The translations under genes were made by a program, and so were the position numbers. Positions 56,690 through 64,000 of a stretch of 64,000 nucleotides of DNA are shown piece by piece (the first letter of the stretch is position 1; every line of letters starts with the position of its first letter). The notes beneath the pieces were generated by a model, which was not told the origin of the DNA, did no database searches, and was given only the letters and a program-made list of their open reading frames with translations. This DNA is from Rhinopithecus roxellana (lineage: Eukaryota; Chordata; Mammalia; Primates; Cercopithecidae). The stretch is taken from assembly GCF_007565055.1 (NCBI RefSeq), contig NC_044552.1, positions 35,396,069 to 35,460,068 of the forward strand, in the 5' to 3' direction.

Positions 56690-56993
56690 TTTATTTTTTA
56701 TTTTTTTTAAGATGGAGTTTTGCTCTTGTTTCCCAGGCTGGAGTGCAATGAAGTGATCTCGGCTCACTGCAACCTTTGCCTCCTCGGTTCAGGTGATTCT
56801 CCTGCCTCAGCCTCCCAAGTAGCTGAGATGACAGGCATGCACCACCATGCCGGGCTAATTTTTTTGTATTTTTAGTAGAGATGGGGTTTCTCCATGTTGG
56901 TCAGGCTGATCTCGAACTCCCGACCTCAGGTGATCCGCCAGCGTTGGCCTCCCAAAGTGCTGGGATTACAGGCGCGAGCCACTGCGCCCGGCC
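56690..56993 (-). repeat. Alu, reverse, in distal 3' UTR region
   Basis: Reverse copy with near-perfect 11-bp target-site duplication (CTCATTTGTCT at 56677-56687, CTCATTGGTCT at 56994-57004). Confidence 0.95.
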
Positions 56994-57580
56994 CTCATTG
57001 GTCTAATGCCACCTTCTGGACACTCCCTCCTTGAGGGCAGAAAGGAGCCCCAGGCCTATCCCTAGGGACAAGGCCCAAGAAAGAGTGTATTTGGGGATCA
57101 GGGGAGGGGAGGGTGTTGAGAAAGCTGAACTGGAGTCAATCACCCTTCCCACAAATCATCAAACTGCTGGAACTCTCCAGCCAAATGTCGGGAGAAGGAC
57201 CTGGAGGGTGAGTCTTTGCTGACCTCTCTACTCTCGGGCCTGTCTTCTGTCCTTTTCCTCCATCTATTTCTGCCTGTCGCTCACTCGCCCCGCTCTCTCT
57301 TGTCTCACCTTCATCCACTCCACAGGCCTGCTCCACCACAGCCCTGATCCTCCGGACGCTTGTGTAGAGCCTCAGGTGAATTCTCTGTCCCCCGTAGTAC
57401 CTCGAGAGGGGCTGGGGAGCTCAGCTTGGTCCCAGAATTTCCCCACCAGACACTGTTTAAAGAAGTAGCACTGATGTGTATTGAAATCTGCCCCTCCCAG
57501 CCCTCCATGGAGGCTGCCGGGGCCTTGCAGGGTAAACCTAGCTGCATGTAATCCGCGGACAACGGCATTCTCTACAATGC

Positions 57581-57586
57581 AATAAA
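57581..57586 (+). terminator. FOXP4: Distal poly(A) signal AATAAA
   Basis: Canonical hexamer followed by a T-rich segment within 30 nt. Could end a long FOXP4 transcript, or belong to an unseen independent transcript. Confidence 0.5.
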
Positions 57587-58445
57587 ATGATTACCCATGA
57601 TTTTGCTGCGGTTGCTTCCCCCTTCCCCTTCTTCCCCTCCCAGCTGGGACCTACCAGAATGCCCCAGAGAATCCTTAGGTGTTGGCTGCCAGTCTCCCAG
57701 CCCCCTTACTCTACTCTCTTGAAGAAGAGGGTCAGTTCTGTGGACGGCCCCGGGGGCATTCTTCCTATGCCAGACTCTGGAGGGACAAGACTACACCTAG
57801 CTTTATTCTCAGGACCGTCCTTCCTGCAGTCTAACTTTAGTTTCTCCTGCTTCAACTCGAGTCCTCTTTTTATTACTCTCACAGGGATATAGTGAATGGT
57901 CAGTGCATTTGCAGGTGGGGTGATGATCTATTTTGGACACTGGTACAGGAGAGGGTCTTGCAATATAAGAAACAAAGAGCTGTTATGAACCACCACTTTC
58001 TGAGTGCATTGGGCTTATAGACCCAATAATTTGTTTTCTTCCTGATCTGACATGCTACATGGGGCAGTCCCCCCACCATTATTACCTTATTCGAAGTAAG
58101 AACCAACACGTCTACCCCCCACCCCCATCACGCTTTGCCGTCAGGAAGCCCTGCGTGCTGGGTATGTAGCTTCTCTTCTTCCTACTGTTAACTCACAGCC
58201 AGGGAGCAGGCTGTTGTTAGCTGCGGCTGGCAGCTTGTCCTGGTCTTAGCATTGCTGAGCCCTGTTGGGGAAGCTATCTCTGGAACCCGTTTTCAGGCTG
58301 GGAAAAAAAAGAGAAATACTCCAAGCCGGACATTTTGGGGGTGGGATAAGTAGCGCTTTGGGCTCTATATCCAACAGAAGTCCCCCTTCCCCTTGGCACC
58401 CGCACCGTGAACTCGCCACCTTGCCCAAGGCCTTCTTGCCAATGG

Positions 58446-58460
58446 TCAGCAGAGGGCGCT
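58446..58460 (+). promoter_or_regulatory. CTCF core-like motif
   Basis: TCAGCAGAGGGCGCT differs at one position from a CTCF core consensus form (CCAGCAGAGGGCGCT). It is 0.9 kb beyond the distal poly(A) signal, a position where an insulator would separate FOXP4 from the next gene. Confidence 0.5.
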
Positions 58461-58564
58461 TTAAACAAAGCAGACCAGCTCCTCTGGACAAACTTGCTAG
58501 TCTCCCACCGCACAACTTCCTGAGAACGCCAGCCGCCCGCACAGCAGAGGGCTCAGTACCTGTT

Positions 58565-58725
58565 TTTAATAGTAATAATTAGTAACATTTAATGAGCCCT
58601 CATTATGTGCCAGGCACTATCCTAGAAGCTTTATATTTCATTTCATCCCCACAATGATTCTGAGTTAGATACTATTATTATCCCCATTTTACAGATGAAG
58701 AAACTGAGGCAGAGTCAAAGAGATG
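58565..58725 (-). repeat. MIR SINE, reverse orientation
   Basis: 'cattatgtgccaggcactat', 'ttatccccattttacagatg', 'aagaaactgaggcagag'; well preserved. Confidence 0.8.
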
Positions 58726-59749
58726 AGCAGATAAAGCATTAAGAATAAAGAATCTTTGCAGATGAACAATCCAGGTTAAAAAAAAAAAAGGAACCTGTGG
58801 CTGACGGTGGAGAAAGAGAAGAGGGAGACCTTGTGGTTTGTCCCAGCTTTCTAGTGACACGATTTACTTTGGTGTTTGCTGTCTCCCTGCTTCTCTGGAG
58901 GCTCTGAGTGGGGAAATGAGGCTCCAAGCACCTCAGAGCCGGGAATTAGGCCCTGGCGTCTGAGTTCCCCAGCTGCCATTCTTCTCTAAGCAGAATTAGG
59001 TAAATTGATCTTGGAACAGTCGCTGGAGGACAGAGTGAAGCAGAGAAAGAAGTCTGAAACACCCTATAAAAATAATCAGACGGGCCCTTCTGATGGGATG
59101 GCGAGGCAGAGCAGTGCAGACAAAGATCCCCTTGTCTGTGGTGGGGAGTTTAAAATGACACCCCTCACGCACAGCACACATCTTCACACAAACATGCACA
59201 TGCTACTACCCGATATGCTGACACCGGAGGTCCCCTCCATCTGCGGTCATCTCTAGGTGACCAGCCATGGACCCCCAGGGCGGGACATCCCACCACCCAG
59301 AACCCCCGACAGCTCACTGCAGTCTGCATCTGCCTCAGGATCAAAAGTTTAGAAAAACAGCCCCTCCCGAGAAGGTGATCATGGCGGCAGCCCAGGCTGA
59401 AAGGCTCTCTGTCCTAGCCAGGAGGGGCCAGGGACAGGGCGTGGGGCTGGCAACCTTCAGAAGACTGGCTGAATTAACAGGAACAGTGCAGCGGCGGGCT
59501 GGGTAACCAAGCCGGCCCTCTGGGCTTCGGGCCCTGGCCCTCCCACCAGGCCCTCCTGCTCTGGGACCTGGAATGCAGGCCTGTCTATACAAGGCCACCA
59601 TGCTTGGGCTCCAGGAGTGGGCCAGGTGCGGGGGGTAGAGGTGGGCGGTTACCAGAGAAGCACAGGGTGAGTCTCTGTCCTCTGAGAGCTGCTTCTCTGG
59701 CTGAGAAACAGAAGGAGCTCATCCGAGTGTCATGTGCTGTGAGGGAGGA

Positions 59750-59955
59750 AACACAAGGGTTCAAATCCTGCCTCTGCTGCTCGCCAGCTCTGGCCTTGGG
59801 AAAGCCACTGGACCTCTCTGGGCCTCAGAGTTCTCATCTGTAGAATAGGGTGGGATAATAATCTCTACATCACTGGCTTGTTGAGAAGGTTAATGATATA
59901 CAAAAAGATGTCTGCTGCATAATATGCCCTCAATGCATAATGGCTGTTAATAAAA
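59750..59955 (+). repeat. MIR SINE, near full length
   Basis: 'gttcaaatcctgcctctgctg', 'ccttgggaaagccactggac', 'tctcatctgtagaatagg', 'atatgccctcaatgcataat'. Confidence 0.75.
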
Positions 59956-61049
59956 TGGAGTCCTGGGTGCCAGTTACCATAGGGGTTCAGGGGGACCCAG
60001 GTGCTCACTGGGAACCAGTGTATCCTGGAAGACTCCCTGGAAGAGTTCTGGAGCTGAGGAGGGGAAATTTGGGTAGAAAGAGGGGAGAAGAGAGAACATT
60101 CTAGGCCTGCGGGGGAACTGAGATGGAGCTTAGGGAAGGTTAATGTGGCAGAAAACAAAAAATTAAATGGAGGCAGCAGAGACAGAGGCCGAGACAGGGG
60201 GGCCAACAGGGTCTTAGAAACCCGGCCCCATCCCTGCCATTACCAACTGACGGACCCTGGGCTTTGGGCAAGTGAATTGGGGTGTGGTTTCCTTATAAAG
60301 TGGCCCTAAGACTCCCTGACCACTCAGAAGGTTAAGGGGAGAATTACCTGTCTTGGTGGCATAAGCATGCCGATACCTGCTGACGCCGGTAAGCGGTGAT
60401 GCTGCCGCTGCTGCTGATGCCACTGGGGAGTTTCCATCCACAGAGGGACTGTCTCGGACTTAAATGGGTACTTCACAGGCGTGGCAGGGGCCAGTGAGTG
60501 GTGCCCACACTACATGCTGTGAACTGCAGAGGTGTGCAGAGCAGAGCCGTACAGATTCAACTTAGCAGGAAAGCTTTGCAAGGCAAGGGATAGCTGAAAA
60601 CACACAGGTGGACTGGGCAGGACACCTGGGGACAGCCAGGAAGGCCAGACAGGGAGACTGGGTTACTGGGAGGTGATAGTGAAAAGACAGGCACCAGACA
60701 GGGAAGGGCCCCGCATATCAAACTGGGGACCAAGCTGGGGCTTGGGGGAGCTGTACCCACAGGGGCATTTAGAGCAGAGGAGTAACAGGATTGACCTGAG
60801 ATTTGGGGAACAGGCCAAGTGGAACCATATAGGGTGACAGGAGCCAGTTAGGTGACTCTTGGGATTGTCCAGGTGACAGATGATGAAGGCCTAAGTAGGG
60901 TGGGGGTTGCTTTGGAAAATAGTGTCGGGAGGCTTTCTGCATAACAGAGTAAAAGAGGGGCTCTTGGCTACCTGAGAGAAAGGAGGTCAGGAACCAGCTC
61001 AACAGGGTCTTCCTAAATGTCTATTCACAGGACAGAGGGAAATCAAGTG

Positions 61050-61440
61050 TGGCACATTTGACAATGGAATATTATACTGCAAAGAGAGTAAATAAAGAGT
61101 TCCCATCAGCAGGACAAATTTGAGCAAAAAGAAAAGTAAGTTGAAGAAAGATACATAGAGACCATTTTCATTTGTATAATGTTTGCAAACGTGTAATAAT
61201 TCTATATATCATGGATGGGCACACATACATGTGCCAAACATTTAAATAATTTGTAGGAATGATAAATAAATTCAAGACGGTGGCTGTCACTCTGGGGAGG
61301 GGGATGCAATGGGGAGAAGTATTCAAGGGGCTTCAAGTCTATTGGTAATGGTTAGTATTGGAGCAAGGTGGTGGGAACACAGAGGTTAAATCTGTTCTCT
61401 GTACCTTTTTGTGGCTGGAATATTTCACTTAAAAAAGAAT
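61050..61440 (+). repeat. Ancient LINE 3'-end-like sequence
   Basis: 'acaatggaatattatactgc', 'catagagaccattttcatttg' and 'ctgtacctttttgtggctgg' resemble the 3' end of old mammalian LINEs, similar in type to the copy near 12.6 kb. Family uncertain. Confidence 0.35.
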
Positions 61441-61740
61441 GGGCCAGATGTAGTGGCTCTTGCCTGTAATCCCAGCACTTTGGGAGGCTGAGGCAGGCAG
61501 ATCACCTGAGGTCAGGAGTTCAAGATTGCCCTGGCTAACAAGGTGAAACCCGTCTCTACCAAAAATGCAAAAATTAGCCGGGCATAGTGGTGCGCCCCAG
61601 TAATCCCAGCTACACGGGAGGTTGAGGTGGGAGAATTGCTTAAACCCAGGAGGTAGAGGCTCCAGTGAGCTGAGATCGTGCCACTGCACTCCAGCCTGGG
61701 CAACAGAGTGAGACCCCGCCTCCAAATAAATAAATAAAGG
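61441..61740 (+). repeat. Alu whose tail seeds the GGAA microsatellite
   Basis: Full-length copy 'gggccagatgtagtggctctt' to 'ccaaataaataaataaa', directly followed by the GGAA tract. Confidence 0.95.
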
Positions 61741-62269
61741 AGAAGGAAGGAAGGAAGGAAAGAAGGAAGGGAGGGAGGGAGGGAGGGAAAGGAAGGAAGA
61801 AGGAAGGAAGGAAGGAAGGAAGGAAGGAAGGAAGGAAGGAAGGAAGGAAGGAAGGAAGGAAGGAAGGAAGGAAAGAAGTAGGGAGGGAGGGAGGGAGGGA
61901 GAGAGGGAGGGAGGGAGGGAGGGAGGGAAGGAGGAAGGAAGGAAGGAAGGAAGGAAGGAAGGAAGGAAGGAAGGAAGGAAGGAAGGAGGAAGGAAGGAAG
62001 GAGGGAGGGAAAGGAAGGAAGGAAGGAAGGAAGGAAGGAAGGAAGGAAGGAAGGAAGGAAGGAAGGAAGGAAGGAAGGAAAGAAGGAGGGAGGGAGGGAG
62101 GGAAAGGAATGAATGAATGAAGGAAGGAAGGAATGAAGGAAAGAAGGAGGGAGGGAGGGAAAGGAAGGAAGGAAGGAAGGAAGGAAGGAAGGAAGGAAGG
62201 GAGGGAGGGAGGGAGGGAGGGAGGGAGGGAGGGAGGGAGGGAGGGAGGGAGGGAGGGAAGAAAGAAAGA
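61741..62269 (+). repeat. (GGAA/GGGA)n microsatellite, about 530 bp
   Basis: Almost pure purine strand: long GGAA runs alternating with GGGA blocks and rare GAAT interruptions near 62108-62135. Probably highly length-polymorphic. GGAA arrays can bind ETS factors and adopt triplex structures. Confidence 0.98.
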
Positions 62270-62580
62270 CTTCAAGGCTTGGGGTCCATGCCACAGGAAG
62301 AATTCTTATCCTTTCAGCCTCTGCGGGCTCAAGACAAGCAAGGGAAAAGATAAACTGTTAGAGGGGTTTGCAGGGGTGGCAGGATGTCAAGTGGCTCCCG
62401 TGCCCAGGGCTGGACAGATGGAAATTGGCAAAGCACATCTGGGCTCACATCTGTTCGTGGGGCGGGAGACGTGGCCACAAAGGAAGGTGCTTAAAGCTTA
62501 CAGAGTCGAGCATGTTCTTTTGCATGGGGCCCTATCTTGACTTAAAAATTTTACTTCTTTACCTATCAGTGTTATTTTCT

Positions 62581-62720
62581 CTTCCTTCTTTCTTTCCTTC
62601 CTTCCTTCCTTCCTTCCTTCCTTCCTTCCTTCCTTCCTTCCTTCCTTCCTTCCTCCTCCCTCCCTCCCTCCCTCCCTCCTTCCTTCCCTCCCTCTCTCTC
62701 TCTTTCTTTCTTTCTTTTTT
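62581..62720 (+). repeat. (CTTC/CCCT)n microsatellite, about 140 bp
   Basis: Pyrimidine strand of the same repeat type in inverse orientation, 311 bp after the GGAA array, leading into a reverse Alu fragment; it is that Alu's expanded tail. Confidence 0.97.
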
Positions 62721-62967
62721 GACGAAGTCTTGCTCTGTCGGCCAGGCGATTCTCCTGCCTCAGCCTCCCCAGTAGCTGGGATTACAGGTGCCCGCCACCA
62801 CATCTGACTAATTAAGAAAAAAATATATATATATATATATTTTTTTTAGTAGAGATGGGGTTTGGCCATGTTGGCCAGACAGGTTTTCAACTGCTGACCT
62901 CAAGTGATCCGCCCACCTCGGCCTCCCAAAGTGCTAAGATTACATGTGTGAGCCACCGCACCCAGCC
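62715..62967 (-). repeat. Alu, reverse, internally deleted
   Basis: 'gacgaagtcttgctctgtcgg' jumps directly to 'aggcgattctcctgcctcag', so about 50 nt is missing; an (AT)n insertion lies at 62821-62841. Confidence 0.92.
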
Positions 62968-63009
62968 AACATATCAGTGTTCTTTGGCCAGCTGCTCTGT
63001 TAGCCCCTC

Positions 63010-63110
63010 AGGATAGGGCCTGTGCCTAGTCATTGCTTTCCATATTCCCTGTAACACCCAGCCCCAGGCTGGGTGTAGAATAGATGCTCAATAAAGGTTT
63101 GTGGATTGAC
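63010..63110 (+). repeat. L2 LINE 3' terminal fragment
   Basis: 'agggcctgtgcctagtcatt' to 'tagatgctcaataaaggtt' and 'gtggattgac', the typical L2 terminus. Confidence 0.55.
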
Positions 63111-63551
63111 TAGGTGAGCTCTGGGGTAGGGAAAGATACACAGGTCAGTTTGGGGTGATTCTCCAATGCGGAAGCAAAGTCAGGAAGCTGGGAGTGGGTC
63201 GTGGCAAAGGTGTGACAGCCGAGGACCAGAGTGGGTTGTGGGAGAGAGCATCCGGGGACAGCCAATGGGAGCTGAGCATTCTTTGCAAAGCAGGAAGCAA
63301 GAGAAGGATGAAGAAGGAATTCCACGGAAGAAGTAGGAGAGAAACTTGTGTGAATGGTGTAGTGGTTGGGTGGGGGTGGAGAGTGCAACAGGGGAGGAGT
63401 GCAGGGAGGTGAGAAGGCTCCCGGGGTGAAGGCCTTATCAGGTCTAACAGGCAGGCCAGCCCTGTCTTCCCTGCCACCTCCCTTGCCTCCCGTTCACACA
63501 GGTGCTCCACACTGCGCCCCATCTGCCAGAGCCACCTTTCTTTCTCTCTCT

Positions 63552-63554
<3 letters not shown>

Positions 63555-63588
<34 letters not shown>

Positions 63589-63845
63589 AGACAGAGTCTT
63601 GCTCTGTCGCCCAGGTTGGAGTGCAGGGATCTCGGCTCACTGCAAGCTCCGCCTCCTGGGTTCACGCCATTCTCCCGCCTCAGTCTCCTGAGTAGCTGGG
63701 ACTACAGGTGCCCACCACCACGCTCAGCTAATTTTGTTGTATTTTTAATAGAGACAGAGTTTCACCGTGTTAACCAGGATGGTCTCGATCTGACCTCGGC
63801 CTCCCAAAGTGCTGGGATTACAGGTGTGAGCCACCATGCCCGGCC
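63555..63845 (-). repeat. Alu, reverse, long T tract and perfect TSD
   Basis: T tract of about 30 nt; 14-bp target-site duplication CCAGAGCCACCTTT at 63526-63539 and 63845-63858. A likely young copy; a segment near 63788 ('ctcctgacctcgtgatc' region) is shortened. Confidence 0.95.
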
Positions 63846-64000
63846 CAGAGCCACCTTTGTCTTAACTATTGAGGAGCCCCTGAACCGCCCCACCACCCCT
63901 CTGCAGTGTCATCAGGTCCAGACCTAGGACTCTGCTTGGGGATGGGATTCCCACCTGCTTTTGACTTCCCACTGCCAGCTGTGAGTCCCATGACTGTTTC

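Larger units (their letters stand above)
54257..57605 (+). other. FOXP4: FOXP4 3' UTR (proximal end about 55957, distal about 57605)
   Basis: C-rich sequence after the stop. ATTAAA at 55933-55938 with a GT-rich TGTGTCTGT downstream would give a 1.7-kb UTR; AATAAA at 57581-57586 would give 3.35 kb and include a reverse Alu (56690-56993). I cannot tell which dominates. Two miR-9 seed matches lie in the shared part. The distal part is called with less confidence than the proximal. Confidence 0.6.
57606..64000. other. Downstream intergenic region
   Basis: No further protein-coding exon chain is visible. It contains a CTCF-like motif, MIRs, an old LINE-like end, three Alus or fragments, and the large purine/pyrimidine microsatellites. 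60000-61040 and 63110-63525 are unique sequence without recognisable features. Confidence 0.7.

Noticed and set aside
61512..62294. 260-codon minus-strand frame rich in Pro-Ser-Phe-Leu
   Set aside because: Translation of the GGAA/GGGA microsatellite plus Alu; purely repeat-derived.
61741..62720. CRISPR-like periodic repeats
   Set aside because: Tetranucleotide microsatellite without spacers, in a vertebrate genome.

Overview
This is human (or very closely related primate) genomic DNA: dense Alu elements in both orientations, older MIR/L2 fossils, CpG-island promoter sequence and a 17-exon GT-AG gene whose spliced product I recognise as forkhead box protein P4 (FOXP4, human chromosome 6p21.1). 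The gene reads on the + strand and fills most of the window. I rebuilt every coding exon by joining splice sites: the 16 coding segments sum to 2043 nt, i.e. 680 codons plus stop, with all phases consistent, which equals the known length of the main human FOXP4 isoform.

Layout: 1-689 upstream flank; about 540-3900 a CpG island holding the TATA-less promoter and non-coding exon 1 (ends 1971); 1972-20845 intron 1, with several AT-rich homeodomain-motif clusters that look like conserved enhancers, plus a second CpG-rich block near 15.6-16.3 kb; exon 2 with the start codon at 20862; intron 2 (12 kb) and intron 3 (6.7 kb), mostly Alu, MIR and L2; exons 3-17 between 33041 and 54256; 3' UTR from 54257 with a proximal ATTAAA (55933) and a distal AATAAA (57581); then 6.4 kb of apparently intergenic DNA with a CTCF-like motif, Alus and a very long GGAA/GGGA microsatellite facing a TTCC tract.

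The protein is a transcriptional repressor of the FOXP subfamily: a glutamine-rich N-terminus (exons 2-6), a C2H2 zinc finger split across exons 8/9, a leucine zipper across exons 9/10 for homo- and heterodimerisation with FOXP1/FOXP2, a forkhead DNA-binding domain across exons 12-14, and an acidic C-terminus with a SUMO consensus. The intron 16 acceptor overlaps a sequence I recognise as mature miR-4641, which makes it look like a 5'-tailed mirtron.

No second protein-coding gene, tRNA, rRNA or CRISPR array is evident. I did not find a new multi-gene system. The items most worth checking are the tailed mirtron, the in-frame upstream extension of exon 6, the homeodomain/POU-rich non-coding elements, the near-perfect RFX X-box, the paired miR-9 sites and alternative polyadenylation of the 3' UTR, and the inverted purine/pyrimidine microsatellite pair.
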